This document shows positions 43,368 to 53,211 of a stretch of DNA of 64,000 nt, piece by piece. Source of the DNA: Mesorhizobium sp. INR15 (lineage in GTDB: Bacteria; Pseudomonadota; Alphaproteobacteria; Rhizobiales; Rhizobiaceae); contig NZ_CP045496.1 in the NCBI RefSeq assembly GCF_015500075.1, forward strand, positions 2,738,001 through 2,802,000, given 5' to 3'. Numbering within the stretch: the first letter of the stretch is position 1; each line of letters starts with the position of its first letter. Under the pieces are notes generated by a model, which searched no databases, was not told the DNA's origin, and saw nothing but the letters and a program-made list of their open reading frames with translations. A program made the position numbers and the translations under genes.

Positions 43368-44723
43368 TCATTTTGCCGTAGCGGTGACACGCCATACGGT
43401 ATTGCCGACATCATCCGCGATCAGCAGAGCGCCAGTCCTGTCGATCGCCAGACCGACAGGACGGCCTCGGGCTTCGTCCTTGCCATTGAGAAAACCGGTA
43501 ACGAAGTCCTGGGCCATACCGTCGGGATGGCCGTCCTTGAAGGGGACGAAGACAACCTTGTAGCCGTTGAGTGCCGGGCGATCCCAACTCCCATGTTCGC
43601 CAACAAAGGCCCCGCCCTGGTAGGATTGCGGCAGCGCGCTTCCGGTGTAGAAAGTCAGACCCAAGGGCGCGACATGAGAACTCAGCGCATAGTCTGGTGC
43701 TATTGCCTTAGCCACAAGATCAGGGCGCTGCGGCATGACTCTTGGGTCGACGTGCTGGCCAAAGTAGCTGTATGGCCAGCCATAAAACGCACCGTCCTTG
43801 ACCGAGGTCATATAGTCGGGCACCAGGTTTGGTCCGAGCTCGTCGCGCTCGTTGACGACGGTCCAGAGCGCACCGGTCTTAGGCTCCCACGATAGCCCGT
43901 TTGGATTGCGCAGCCCACTGGCAAAAATCCTGGACCGGCCCGAGGCCCTGTCTACTTCCCAGATTGCGGCGCGATCCTTTTCCGCCTGGATGCCATTCTC
44001 GGTGATGTTGCTGTTTGAGCCGACGCCGACATAGAGCAAAGTCCCGTCACGGCTGGCGACAAGGCTCTTCGTCCAGTGATGATTGATGGGGCCGCCGGGC
44101 AGGAGGGTCAGCACCGTCCCCGGATCCGAGATTTTTGTTTCGCCGGGCGTATAGGGATAGCGCATGATCGCGTCGGTGTTGGCAACGTAGAAGTCATTGC
44201 CCACCAAAGCCACGCCAAACGGCGAATTCAGGTGATCCAGAAAAACCGCCTTCGTCTCCGGTATCCCGTCGCCGTCCGCGTCCCGTAACACCGTTATCTG
44301 GTTGGTCGGCTTTGGCTCGCCTCCGCCGCCTGAGCTGGCAAGCGACTGCAGGAAGCCCATGATCAGGTCCTTCGGCCGCTTGACCGGCTCGCTTGCCGGC
44401 CCCTGCGACTCGATCACCAAGACATCTCCGTTAGGCAAGGTGTAAAGCGACCGTGGATGGGACAGGCCACTCGCCATGGCGTTGATCCGCAGGCCGGCTG
44501 GGACGGTCGGCCTCTCCTCTTTTGTCCATCCGACAACCTTGGCCAGGTTCACTGGCGGGATGAGATATTGTTGCGGTTCAGGCAATGTCGGATTGGGGCC
44601 GATCTGGGTGCTCGGGTCTGCGGCATCCTCGCTGCAGGCCGCAAGCGTCAGCGCTGTCGCGGCGATCAAAGCCAAACCAATGCGGCGCAGCGTGCCATGC
44701 CGCAACGTCAACGGGCGGTTCAT
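43368..44723 (-). CDS. PQQ-type sugar (sorbosone) dehydrogenase, lipoprotein
   Basis: This 451-aa periplasmic beta-propeller oxidoreductase is of the GSDH/sorbosone family. The lipobox is ALTLAAC at about residues 24-30. Family segments include GLSHPRSLYTLPNGDVLVIE, INHHWTKSLVASRDG, GLRNPNGLSWEP and FVGEHGSWDRP. Its electron acceptor and sugar are not predictable. It overlaps the DUF2231 gene by four bases; a membrane DUF2231 partner is common for this enzyme in rhizobia. The shared EcfG-type promoter suggests expression in stress or stationary phase. Confidence 0.9.
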   Translation of the reverse strand: MNRPLTLRHGTLRRIGLALIAATALTLAACSEDAADPSTQIGPNPTLPEPQQYLIPPVNLAKVVGWTKEERPTVPAGLRINAMASGLSHPRSLYTLPNGDVLVIESQGPASEPVKRPKDLIMGFLQSLASSGGGGEPKPTNQITVLRDADGDGIPETKAVFLDHLNSPFGVALVGNDFYVANTDAIMRYPYTPGETKISDPGTVLTLLPGGPINHHWTKSLVASRDGTLLYVGVGSNSNITENGIQAEKDRAAIWEVDRASGRSRIFASGLRNPNGLSWEPKTGALWTVVNERDELGPNLVPDYMTSVKDGAFYGWPYSYFGQHVDPRVMPQRPDLVAKAIAPDYALSSHVAPLGLTFYTGSALPQSYQGGAFVGEHGSWDRPALNGYKVVFVPFKDGHPDGMAQDFVTGFLNGKDEARGRPVGLAIDRTGALLIADDVGNTVWRVTATAK

Positions 44724-45172
44724 GGGTGACCTGCGGTCGCGGTTGTCGCTGCGATGGAGCGGCCCGCGAATGCGGAAACGATCATCAAAAACACCACGAC
44801 GGCCGACAGGATCATCCCCGTTGGCACCACTGACGTCCAGGCGTCACGGCTGTGGACGAACGCGTTGAGAAGGGAAAGCGCGAGTACCGCGATACTGCCG
44901 ATCATATGGAGCCAACCCCTCGCGTCACGGCGAACCAAGCGGTTGGTGAAGTAGTCAAACAGACCGGCGAGCGCTGCTAAAAAGCCGAGAACCAAACCGA
45001 AGGCCAGAAGCCAGGCCGAGAAATCGGCCCACATCATCTCGGCCGTGCGCCAGTACGTGAGATCCGTCAGCAGGGCACCGCTGAAACACGCCATAGGGAA
45101 GGGGACCAGGAAAGCGTGTATCGGGTGGCGGTCAACAACGACGATAGGCGAATTGTCGATCTTACTGAGCAT
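44720..45172 (-). CDS. DUF2231 membrane protein
   Basis: This is a DUF2231 protein of about 150 aa with four membrane helices (FLVPFPMACFSGALLTDLTY, FSAWLLAFGLVLGFLAALAG, IGSIAVLALSLLNAFV and IVVFLMIVSAFAG-like). DUF2231 proteins may anchor or exchange electrons with periplasmic dehydrogenases (inference). The frame opens at an ATG at 45205, but the promoter motif at 45208-45232 would start transcription near 45201. I therefore prefer the ATG at 45172 (MLSKIDNSPIVV). It overlaps the sorbosone dehydrogenase start. Confidence 0.85.
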   Translation of the reverse strand: MLSKIDNSPIVVVDRHPIHAFLVPFPMACFSGALLTDLTYWRTAEMMWADFSAWLLAFGLVLGFLAALAGLFDYFTNRLVRRDARGWLHMIGSIAVLALSLLNAFVHSRDAWTSVVPTGMILSAVVVFLMIVSAFAGRSIAATTATAGHP

Positions 45173-45207
45173 GGCGTCGATCCGGGCGTGAAGTAGGGAC
45201 GTCAATC

Positions 45208-45232
45208 AACCCGCTCGGACGAGCGTGGTTCC
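45208..45232 (-). promoter_or_regulatory. EcfG-type general stress promoter
   Basis: On the minus strand GGAAC (45228-45232), 16 bases, then GGTT (45208-45211). It drives the DUF2231-dehydrogenase operon and helps decide the DUF2231 start. Divergently, GGAAC at 45318-45322 with CATT at the right spacing may be a weaker site for katE. Confidence 0.6.
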
Positions 45233-45384
45233 CGATTGTTTTCACGCTTTGGCGAGCGCAGGCGAGCCAACGTCCGGAGCGTGTTCGAGGTCGTAGTTGA
45301 ATCGACCAAACCAGGAAGGAACAGATTTCCAACCCGGACATTGACCGGGAGGCGCAGCCCGCGCTCAAACTCAAGGATTCCGGC

Positions 45385-47493
45385 ATGGCAAAGCAAACAA
45401 AAAGAGCGGCTGCCTCGGTGGCCACCATTCACGACCAGAAACCACAGCGCGGGGAAGGCGGCGAACTGCACCAGACTGCGTCAGGCGCCACGCCGGTGAT
45501 GACGACCGCGCAGGGCGGCCCCGTAGCCGATGATCAGAACTCGCTCAAGGTAGGTGCCCGCGGCCCGACCGTGATGGAAGACTTCCATTTCCGCGAAAAG
45601 ATCTTCCACTTCGATCACGAGCGCATTCCGGAGCGCGTGGTCCATGCGCGTGGCTACGGCGCCCACGGTTATTTCGAAACCTATGAATCGCTGGCCAAGT
45701 ACACCCGCGCCGACATCTTCCAGCGCGCAGGCGAAAAGACGCCGGCATTCGTGCGCTTTTCCACCGTCGCCGGCAACAAGGGCTCGGCTGATCTTGCCCG
45801 CGATGTCCGCGGCTTCGCGGTCAAGCTTTACACTCAGGAAGGCAACTGGGACATCGTCGGCAACAACATGCCGGTCTTCTTCATCCAGGACGCGATCAAG
45901 TTTCCTGACCTGATTCACGCGGCCAAGGCCGAGCCGAACAGCGACTTTCCGCAGGCGCAGACCGCTCACGACAATTTCTGGGACTTTATTTCGCTCACCC
46001 CGGAAAGCATGCACATGATCATGTGGGCCGTGTCCGACCGCGCCATCCCCCGGTCCTTGCGGTTCATGGAAGGGTTCGGCGTCCACACCTTCCGCCTGCT
46101 CAACGCCAAGGATGAATCAACCTTCGTGAAATTCCTCTGGAAGCCCAAGCTCGGCCTGCAGTCGGTCGCCTGGAACGAGGCGGTCAAGATCAACGGCGCC
46201 GATCCCGATTTCCATCGTCGCGATCTTTGGGACGCCGTCCAGGCAGGCAATTTCCCGGAATGGGAGTTGCGGCTGCAGCTGTTCGACCAGGCATTCGCCG
46301 ACAGTTTTGACTTCGACATTCTGGACCCGACCAAACTCATTCCCGAAGAGGTGCTGCCGCCGATACCGGTCGGCCGTCTGGTGCTCGACCGCATGCCCGA
46401 TAATTTCTTCGCGGAGACCGAGCAGGTTGCGTTCATGACGCAGAACGTTCCGCCCGGCGTGGACTTCTCGAACGATCCGCTGCTCCAGGGCCGGAACTTC
46501 TCTTACCTCGACACGCAGATCAAACGGCTGGGCAGTACCAATTTCACCCACATCCCGATCAACGCGCCGAAATGTCCATTTCACAATTTCCAGCAAGACG
46601 GTCACATGGCGATGCGCAACCCGGTCGGGCGCGCCAACTACCAACCCAATTCCTGGGAGGACGGCCCGCGCGAGTCGCCATCCAAGGGGTTCCGCTCCTT
46701 CGTCGAGGTCGAAACCGGACCGAAGGCGCGCCTGCGTTCGGAGACCTTTGCCGACCATTACAGCCAGGCACGCCAGTTCTACATAAGCCAGCAGCCTGTC
46801 GAACAAGGCCACATCGCCGCAGCGCTGACGTTTGAGTTGAGCAAGGTGCAAACCCCCGTTATCCGCGAGCGGATCGTATCCCATCTTCTCAACATCGATG
46901 ACGGGATGGCGGGCAGGGTGGCGGATGCGCTGGGACTGAAAACCATGCCGAAGCCCGCCGATGCGGCGGTGCCGACGCGCAAGGACCTTCACGCGTCGGA
47001 TGCGCTCAGCATCCTCAAGAATGGACCCGGGCGTTTCGAGGGCCGCAAGCTTGGCATATTGGTGACCGAAGGCACGGACGCCGGTATGCTCAATGGCCTG
47101 AAGCAGGCACTGACCAAGGCCGGGGCGACGTTCGACATCATTGCGCCGAAAGTCGGCGGCGCAAAGGCGAGCGACGGCAGCTGGATCGATGCGCAGCAGA
47201 TGATCGCGGGCGCGCCGTCCGTTCTCTACGATGCGGTTGCGCTGTTGCCGGCAAAGACTGCAATGGCCGATCTGTTGAAGGAATCCACGGCCCGCGACTT
47301 CGTCGCCGATGCCTTCGCGCACTGCAAGTTCATCGGCTTCGTTGAGGGGGCGGCCCCGCTCCTCGACAAAGCCGGCATTGCAGGCGATGAGGGGGTCATC
47401 GCCCTGGTATCCGCCAAGGATATCTCAGGCTTCATGACCAAGCTTGGCGATCTGCGCTTCTGGGCGCGCGAGCCGAAGGTGAAGGCGGGCTGA
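45385..47493 (+). CDS. katE: Large-subunit catalase, KatE/HPII type
   Basis: This 702-aa haem catalase breaks down hydrogen peroxide. The distal His lies in [15 protein letters not shown] and the following [11 protein letters not shown] is the family signature. The Asn is in [11 protein letters not shown], and the proximal Tyr in NFSYLDTQ. The C-terminal 180 residues form the flavodoxin-like domain of large catalases ([20 protein letters not shown]). The ATG at 45385 (MAKQTKRAA) gives normal length. It is divergent from the DUF2231-dehydrogenase operon. Confidence 0.96.
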   Translation: MAKQTKRAAASVATIHDQKPQRGEGGELHQTASGATPVMTTAQGGPVADDQNSLKVGARGPTVMEDFHFREKIFHFDHERIPERVVHARGYGAHGYFETYESLAKYTRADIFQRAGEKTPAFVRFSTVAGNKGSADLARDVRGFAVKLYTQEGNWDIVGNNMPVFFIQDAIKFPDLIHAAKAEPNSDFPQAQTAHDNFWDFISLTPESMHMIMWAVSDRAIPRSLRFMEGFGVHTFRLLNAKDESTFVKFLWKPKLGLQSVAWNEAVKINGADPDFHRRDLWDAVQAGNFPEWELRLQLFDQAFADSFDFDILDPTKLIPEEVLPPIPVGRLVLDRMPDNFFAETEQVAFMTQNVPPGVDFSNDPLLQGRNFSYLDTQIKRLGSTNFTHIPINAPKCPFHNFQQDGHMAMRNPVGRANYQPNSWEDGPRESPSKGFRSFVEVETGPKARLRSETFADHYSQARQFYISQQPVEQGHIAAALTFELSKVQTPVIRERIVSHLLNIDDGMAGRVADALGLKTMPKPADAAVPTRKDLHASDALSILKNGPGRFEGRKLGILVTEGTDAGMLNGLKQALTKAGATFDIIAPKVGGAKASDGSWIDAQQMIAGAPSVLYDAVALLPAKTAMADLLKESTARDFVADAFAHCKFIGFVEGAAPLLDKAGIAGDEGVIALVSAKDISGFMTKLGDLRFWAREPKVKAG

Positions 47494-47517
47494 ATTCAGG
47501 ACTGGGTCTGGCTCCGC

Positions 47518-47768
47518 TCACGACACTCCAAGAGCAGCCAGCGCCCCATCCAATAGCGGTGTAGCGAGCGGCCTCATTGGCCTCATCTCTGCCGTTCGGC
47601 GGCCTTCGCCATCCTTGACGAGCCCTTCAACGTGGGAAGCAAGCGCCTGCGCGGCCATGTTGCACGCCTCGGCCAAGCTACCGGCCGCGGTGACAACGCC
47701 AAGAAAGCCAGGGAAGCCCCGAAATCGCGTCCCTGCTCTTTATAGATCAGACCGATATAGTTGCGCAC
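47518..47768 (-). pseudogene. hicB: Frameshifted HicB-family antitoxin
   Basis: A GTG at 47768 with GGAGG upstream starts VRNYIGLIYKEQGRDFGAS, the typical HicB beginning. The expected continuation appears in the next frame as GFLGVVTAAGSLAEACNMAA and ASHVEGLVKDGE, ending at the stop 47518-47520. Comparison of the two frames indicates loss of about four bases near 47717-47722. No hicA toxin gene is recognisable next to it. It is either an orphan degraded antitoxin or a sequencing error. Confidence 0.7.
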
Positions 47769-47887
47769 AGGTATACCTCCGACGTGGCCAGCGGCTCGCA
47801 TTCGAAACAAACTGGACAGGTTTCCCTAACCAAATAGCAGGCGGCACGGCTTCTAATCGTTGGGTCTGAGTACCATGGCGCGCGGCG

Positions 47888-49447
47888 ATGGACCAAGCAA
47901 CGATACATGCCGACTTTGAAAGGCGAAGGGCTCGCGCTGCCCAATACCTACGCATGTCGACGGAGAGGCAAATCTACTCCATCAACAATCAAAGGGACGC
48001 GATCCGTAACTATGCAGAGGTCATGGGTTACGAGATCGTTGCCACGTATGAAGATCCCGGCCGAAGCGGGCTCAACATCTGGGGGCGCCCGGGTTTGACG
48101 CGGCTGATCGAAGATATTGAAAGCCGGCGGGCCGATTTCGAAACAGTCGTGGTCTATGACGTCAGCCGATGGGGGCGCTTTCAGAATACCGATGAAAGCG
48201 CCTCGTATGAATACCGGTGCCAAAGGGCAGGGGTGCGGATCGAGTTCTGCGCCGAGCTGTTCGTCAACGACGGGAGCATCGGGTCTGACGTACTGAAGGC
48301 CATCAAGCGCAGCATGGCCGCGGAGTACAGCCGCATGCTGTCGAACAGGGTCTTTGCCGGTCAAAGCCGCATAATCAAACTGGGTTTCAGCGGCGGTGGC
48401 CCCGCCGGATACGGCTACAGGCGCCTTCTTATTGACGGCTCGGGAAATCCCAAGGCAATGCTTTATCGCGACGAGCGAAAAGGTCTGGCCAGTGACCGCG
48501 TCATCCTTGTCCCTGGGCCTAAGAGTGAGATTTCGACTGTCCGATGGATATTCAACCAGTTCGTGAAAAAGGAAAAAACGGAAGTCGAAATTGCGTCTGC
48601 TTTAAACGCGCGCGGCCTGGTCACGGAGCTTGGCCGGCCATGGACCAGAGCGTGCGTAAGCTCGATCCTGGCCAGCGAGAAATATATCGGCAACAGTGTA
48701 TGGAACCGGATATCCCATAGGCTCTTGCAAAACCGGGTGCGAAATCCGCCCAGCGCGTTTGTTCGCGCTGACGATGTCATCGAGCCGCTCGTAACCCGGG
48801 CGCTGTTTGATCGAGCGCAAGCCATCAAGACTGCGCGCACTTACGTCAGACCCGATGAGGAGTTGCTGGCCGATCTTACCAGGCTTCTGAAAGAGCGGGG
48901 GAAGCTGTCCAGCCCAATCATTGACGCGGCCCCCGGCTGTCATTCGGCCAACATTTACTGGCACCGATTTGGAAGCATGAAGGCCGCCTACAAGTTGATC
49001 GGATATGATGCGTCGGCGAATTTTCGAAAACTGGACATCCGCAACGGGCTCGATCGGATCCGGCAGGAAACAATCGACAACTTGATATCGGACATCGGCA
49101 GGGTCGGTGGCTCCGCGCGGTACGATCCCCGAACAAAGCTTATGCTTGTCAATGAGGAATTCTCCGTCGCGATTTGGATTGCGCAATATCGGATTATCGT
49201 CACCGGTTATCCACGCTGGCCATTCTGGAAGCGGGGTCTCGTTGGGCCGGACGTGACGATCTTGATCAGAATGGAGTCCGATCATCAGACTGTTCGTGAC
49301 TTCCTGATCGCGCCCGCTCATGAGGCGCAGTCTGCTCTTCGCATGCTCAAGGCAGGCAATGGCGTGCGCCTCGATGCCTTCCTCTTCGCTTCGCTGGATC
49401 CTGTGGTGGAGATGGCGAGACGAGAACCGATTCCGGCAAGTGTATGA
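47888..49447 (+). CDS. Large serine recombinase
   Basis: This 519-aa site-specific recombinase has the resolvase catalytic domain with the nucleophile Ser in AAQYLRMSTERQIYSINNQR (about residue 24) and Arg-rich VYDVSRWGRF. The recombinase domain follows (IFNQFVKKEKTEVEIASALN, ACVSSILASEKYIGNSVW). The C-terminal 200 residues include a helix-turn-helix-like DNA-binding region. Its stop overlaps the next gene (ATGA), so the two are coupled. It may move an accessory segment, but no att sites could be defined. Confidence 0.92.
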   Translation: MDQATIHADFERRRARAAQYLRMSTERQIYSINNQRDAIRNYAEVMGYEIVATYEDPGRSGLNIWGRPGLTRLIEDIESRRADFETVVVYDVSRWGRFQNTDESASYEYRCQRAGVRIEFCAELFVNDGSIGSDVLKAIKRSMAAEYSRMLSNRVFAGQSRIIKLGFSGGGPAGYGYRRLLIDGSGNPKAMLYRDERKGLASDRVILVPGPKSEISTVRWIFNQFVKKEKTEVEIASALNARGLVTELGRPWTRACVSSILASEKYIGNSVWNRISHRLLQNRVRNPPSAFVRADDVIEPLVTRALFDRAQAIKTARTYVRPDEELLADLTRLLKERGKLSSPIIDAAPGCHSANIYWHRFGSMKAAYKLIGYDASANFRKLDIRNGLDRIRQETIDNLISDIGRVGGSARYDPRTKLMLVNEEFSVAIWIAQYRIIVTGYPRWPFWKRGLVGPDVTILIRMESDHQTVRDFLIAPAHEAQSALRMLKAGNGVRLDAFLFASLDPVVEMARREPIPASV

Positions 49448-50289
49448 GAACGACAAAGGCCGAGCTTCGACGCTTCGTCACAAACAACCGGCATGCCATT
49501 CGGCTGACGGAGGATTTGCAGGCCCCAATGAACCCGCTGCGTGGCCCCGGGTTGTTGCGGACCTACAAGCGCCAATTCGACAATATGCAGGAATTCATCA
49601 GGGAAGGCGACGCGGTACAACACCAGATGGAAAGTGTCGTCGATGCCTTTGGTCAAATTCTGCGCATCGCTGCATTTCGAATGTTGCTTCAAGCGGATGG
49701 TTTCGTAACGCTTCCTTCAATCTTGGCGCAAGCTTCGCCAGACGCCGGAGCGAAAGCCGATATCTCCGAAGACCAGGCGACTCCCTTGCCGCCGGTCGCC
49801 GAGCCGCGGCTTGTCGGAGGCATCTGCCTCGACGTTCTCGACATGCTGAATGATTTCGGTGCCCCCTTGAAGATTTTCGGCTTGTTAAGAGAGGTCGTGC
49901 CGAGCCGGCAGCTTGAAATTGTCCGGCTAATGCTCGCGATGGACCGCGTCCAATTTCGAGTAGCGAGGGTCTTGATCGAGCTTACACCACGGCCGCAACT
50001 CACCAATCCCTCGGCTCATAGAAAAAGATACGAGGGTGTCTCCGCGTCGCAAATGGCTGAGATGGAAACCGATCTTGCCAAGGTCTGCGATGAGTATCTG
50101 AGCGCTGCCAGCGCCCACGGCGCAAGAATGCTGAACCTGATCGCCGTCACGAGTTATTTTGACCGGTTGCTGAACAACCCCAAGCTCGTGCGGTATCTAG
50201 CGCGCAATTTCGTCGAGCAGCTTGAGGTGTTTCAGAAGTTGCTCGACTTCCGGGAGGCTCGATACAAGAAACGTGCGCCTACCGCTTGA
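49444..50289 (+). CDS. RepB-like partition-domain protein coupled to the recombinase
   Basis: This is a 281-aa protein. Residues about 115-265 resemble the C-terminal domain of RepB plasmid-partitioning proteins (CLDVLDMLNDFGAPLKIFGL, then VPSRQLEIVRLMLAMD and RVARVLIELTPRPQL). The N-terminal part lacks the ParB-like nuclease motifs, so it is not a complete partition protein. It overlaps the serine recombinase gene. A role as recombinase accessory or DNA-binding partner is inference from this coupling. Confidence 0.75.
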   Translation: MRTTKAELRRFVTNNRHAIRLTEDLQAPMNPLRGPGLLRTYKRQFDNMQEFIREGDAVQHQMESVVDAFGQILRIAAFRMLLQADGFVTLPSILAQASPDAGAKADISEDQATPLPPVAEPRLVGGICLDVLDMLNDFGAPLKIFGLLREVVPSRQLEIVRLMLAMDRVQFRVARVLIELTPRPQLTNPSAHRKRYEGVSASQMAEMETDLAKVCDEYLSAASAHGARMLNLIAVTSYFDRLLNNPKLVRYLARNFVEQLEVFQKLLDFREARYKKRAPTA

Positions 50290-50825
50290 ACACACGGGTG
50301 CAGGACCACTCAACTGTAGAACGGTCGAATTGAATCGCGCGCCCGCCCTCGGCAGCGAATGTCCCGATTTACGATTGCAGGTCGCCATCCGAATCTTCGC
50401 CCGCAACGCGGTGATGCTTGCAGCAATCGAAACAGGCCCTGGCCTCTCGGCGAGCAGAAGCTTTAGCGCGGCGGCGATCCGAGGTAACGTTTTTTCCCGC
50501 CACGGGCGGCTCGGTTTCCGGTGCCGCAGGGTTGCTTCGCGTTATGCTGCCGACGCCAAGGCCTTCTCAACGGGCAGCAAACCATATTGAGCATCCTCCA
50601 GGCTCAGGCCTCGAACGACGTTGGTTTGTGGACTGGATTTTAGGATTTCGAGGGTGAAATTGGCGGAGAGCCGACCAAGATGAAATTGCCCATGACCGAG
50701 ATTTTCCGGCGCTAGGGGGCCGAGTGGATGCTTGTGCATCGCCATGCCGATCCTGCCGCAACGCCAACAAGGAGGGGCTGCTAGGGACGGCAGTGGAGGA
50801 AGCGCGCGAAGCTCGTGAATCGAGC
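50290..50825. other. Intergenic stretch, no gene seen
   Basis: These 536 bases separate the RepB-domain gene from the converging YihY gene. Open frames on both strands are short and lack motifs. A minus-strand frame near 50542-50740 has somewhat protein-like composition but no recognisable family. Confidence 0.4.
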
Positions 50826-51860
50826 TTAATCGCGAGCAGCAAAGAGGCGCATGGCAAGCACCGTGATCACGGCACTGATCACGATCCATGCGCGGACGTC
50901 TTTGTCATCGGCTGTCCCGCGGGTCGGAGCAAGTCCGATGTTCACCGGCGAATGCTGCGCGTTGGCAACTGATTGGGATCCACTATCGGCTGTAGCCACG
51001 ACCCGCGCAAGGTCCTTGCGGCTGCCGCGCCGCACGGAATAGGCCCGCGTGATCTCAGCCCCGAAGAGGAAGATCTGCGCCGAGTAATAGACCCACAACA
51101 GCACGACCATCAGAGCTCCCGCGGCGCCATATGAGGTCGCGATCGATGCGGTCCCGATGTACCAGCCGATCAGTGATTTTCCGATTGTGAAAAGCAGCGT
51201 TGTGACGACCGAGCCAACGGCGACATCGCGCCATTTGAGCGACCGGTCCGGCAATATCTTGTAGATCGCGGCGAAGAGAAGGGCGATCAGCACAAAGGAA
51301 ACGATGGTGTTGATGATACTTACAATCGTTTCGCCAAACGGCAGGTGCGCATTGATAATGTCGCCGAGTGCCGAGATCGCGGTGCTTGCTGCGAGCGATA
51401 CGAGAAGCAGGAAACCCAGCGCCGCGACGAGGCCAAGACTGGCTGCCCGCGCCCGCACCAGACGCGAAAAGGTGACGCCATTCGGCTTCACCTTCCAAAT
51501 TTCGTTCAGCGATTGCTGCATTTCTCCGAACACACCGGAGGCGGTGATGGACAGGGTCACCAGCCCGACCGCCGTGGCGAGCGTGCCGGACCATCGCTGC
51601 GAAGCGGTTTCCAGCGTTGCTTTCAAAAGGTCGGCACTCTGCGGGCCCATCACGCCGGAGATCTCGGCTGACAGAGCAAGGCGTGCCGCATCATCGCCCA
51701 CGACAAGGCCGGCAATCGCGACCACGATGATGAGAATCGGCGCGAGCGACGTCGTTGCGTAAAATGCCATCGCTGCACCGTGGCTTAAAGCATTGTCGGT
51801 GATGTAGCCGGTAACGCTTTCCCGAAGCAGAACCCAACTTTCATGAACCCTGCGTGGCAT
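50826..51860 (-). CDS. YihY/BrkB-family membrane protein
   Basis: This 344-aa inner-membrane protein has about six to seven helices and the family's typical segments (GAAMAFYATTSLAPILIIVV, LITSASGVFGEMQQSLNEIW-like, GAAGALMVVLLWVYYSAQIF, LFGAEITRAY). YihY proteins are conserved but functionally unclear. The last 80 residues are soluble with a final hydrophobic anchor. The ATG at 51860 (MPRRVHESW) gives normal length. Divergent stress genes follow, and imperfect GGAAC elements lie upstream. Confidence 0.9.
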   Translation of the reverse strand: MPRRVHESWVLLRESVTGYITDNALSHGAAMAFYATTSLAPILIIVVAIAGLVVGDDAARLALSAEISGVMGPQSADLLKATLETASQRWSGTLATAVGLVTLSITASGVFGEMQQSLNEIWKVKPNGVTFSRLVRARAASLGLVAALGFLLLVSLAASTAISALGDIINAHLPFGETIVSIINTIVSFVLIALLFAAIYKILPDRSLKWRDVAVGSVVTTLLFTIGKSLIGWYIGTASIATSYGAAGALMVVLLWVYYSAQIFLFGAEITRAYSVRRGSRKDLARVVATADSGSQSVANAQHSPVNIGLAPTRGTADDKDVRAWIVISAVITVLAMRLFAARD

Positions 51861-52042
51861 TTTTTCACCGTTCAGCTCAACGCCAGGCCGGTGGGAAAGT
51901 ACCTCGCCCGCCCTTTTTTCACCAGGGAGTCAAGCCGGAGAACCAGGCCCCGTTCCCCTTTCAATCAATCCGTATCGGGCCCGATGGTTCCCAAGACTTG
52001 GGCTTTGCTGTCACCACCGGCGTTTAGAAATGTCTGGTGCTG

Positions 52043-52067
52043 GGAACGAGAAGTCTTCGACAGCGTT
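52043..52067 (+). promoter_or_regulatory. EcfG-type general stress promoter
   Basis: GGAAC (52043-52047), 16 bases, then CGTT (52064-52067), a perfect consensus match on the plus strand, 43 bases before the DUF3309 start codon. Confidence 0.65.
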
Positions 52068-52110
52068 GCTTCGTGCGGCCGATTGGGCCGCGCGCACGGA
52101 GGCAATCGTC

Positions 52111-52275
52111 ATGGGCTTGGGCACCATTCTCATCATCATTCTGGTTGTGGCATTGCTGGGAGGCTTCAGTGGCCTCGGCGGTGGACCGTTCTATGGCACC
52201 GGCTATTACGGCGGCGGCGGCCTAGGGCTGGTTTTGATCATCGTGATCATACTTGTCGTCCTGGGGCGGATTTAG
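52111..52275 (+). CDS. DUF3309 small membrane protein
   Basis: This 54-aa protein has two hydrophobic segments (GTILIIILVVALLGG and LGLVLIIVIILVVLG) joined by a Gly/Tyr-rich turn, the DUF3309 pattern common in alphaproteobacteria. The ATG at 52111 follows GGAGG at about 9 bases. The perfect EcfG-type promoter upstream marks it as a general-stress gene. The flavodoxin-like gene begins at the next base after its stop. Confidence 0.85.
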   Translation: MGLGTILIIILVVALLGGFSGLGGGPFYGTGYYGGGGLGLVLIIVIILVVLGRI

Positions 52276-52893
52276 ATGTCACTCACCGCTTTCGCTCTTA
52301 ACTGCACCCTGAAGACATCGGCTGATTCCGAGAAATCGTCCACGGACAGACTTCTTGGAGACTTGATGGCAGCGATGGTGCCGCACGGCGTCAAGGGCGA
52401 AATCAGCCGAGCATTGGATTACGACGTCAAACCTGGTGTCCTTTCAGATATGGGAGATGGCGACGATTGGCCCGAGCTTCGCAAGAAGATTGTCGGCGCC
52501 GATATCTTCATTCTCGGGCTGCCCATCTGGATGGGGCAGCCGTCAAGCGTGGCCAAACGGATGCTTGAACGCATGGACGCATTCTTGTCGGAAACCGATG
52601 CCAAGGGCCGGATGCCAGCCGCCGGGAAGGTTGCACTCGTCGCTATTGTTGGCAACGAGGATGGTGCTCATCATTGTCACGCCGAGTGTTTCCAGGCACT
52701 CAACGATGTCGGGTTCACTATTCCGGCAAACTCTGGCATTTACTGGGTTGGCGAGGCGATGGGCGACGTCAATTATATAGACCTCCCCGCAGCGCCCGAG
52801 GCGGTTGTCGGCATGATCGAGATGGCGGCTTCAAATGCCGCCCATCTGGCCAAACTTCTGAAAGTGAAACACTACCCGGGCCTGGCTGGATAG
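52276..52893 (+). CDS. Flavodoxin-family NAD(P)H-dependent oxidoreductase
   Basis: This 205-aa FMN-reductase-like protein has the phosphate loop region FALNCTLKTSADSEKSSTDR. The flavin-contact segment DIFILGLPIWMGQPSSVAKR and VALVAIVGNEDGAHHCHAEC follow. It starts directly after the DUF3309 stop, so the two form one operon under the EcfG-type promoter. A role in quinone or disulfide redox defence is plausible but not shown. Confidence 0.88.
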   Translation: MSLTAFALNCTLKTSADSEKSSTDRLLGDLMAAMVPHGVKGEISRALDYDVKPGVLSDMGDGDDWPELRKKIVGADIFILGLPIWMGQPSSVAKRMLERMDAFLSETDAKGRMPAAGKVALVAIVGNEDGAHHCHAECFQALNDVGFTIPANSGIYWVGEAMGDVNYIDLPAAPEAVVGMIEMAASNAAHLAKLLKVKHYPGLAG

Positions 52894-53211
52894 AGCGTTC
52901 TGTTAAACAAGGCTCGGGGATTGAGGCCAGCACCAAAACAGGCGATCCGGCTGGACACGTCGAGCGGGGCAGCGATTTCCCCTCTCAAGACACGGTTCCT
53001 GGTTTCGGCTTCCTCTACAGGCCATTGGAGGACCGGTGCCTTCACGAGATAGCCGTCGATGTGGCACGCTCCGGCGTTTCCGCGCGTCACGAAATACCGA
53101 CCGCAGCGTCACTCGGAGCTAGAAACCTCCCATCCATGGATGCGTTGGCGCGGTTGAAATCCAAAAGTCTGCCGGCTTGCGGCGACGGCTACATGTTGCT
53201 CGCCGGCCTGA

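Noticed and set aside
45318..45342. EcfG promoter for katE
   Set aside because: GGAAC is followed at 16 bases by CATT, one mismatch from CGTT in a position usually conserved, so it is mentioned only as a weak possibility.
51920..51990. EcfG promoters for the YihY gene
   Set aside because: Two minus-strand GGAAC elements exist, but the bases at the -10 position (GCTT, GATT) do not fit the consensus.
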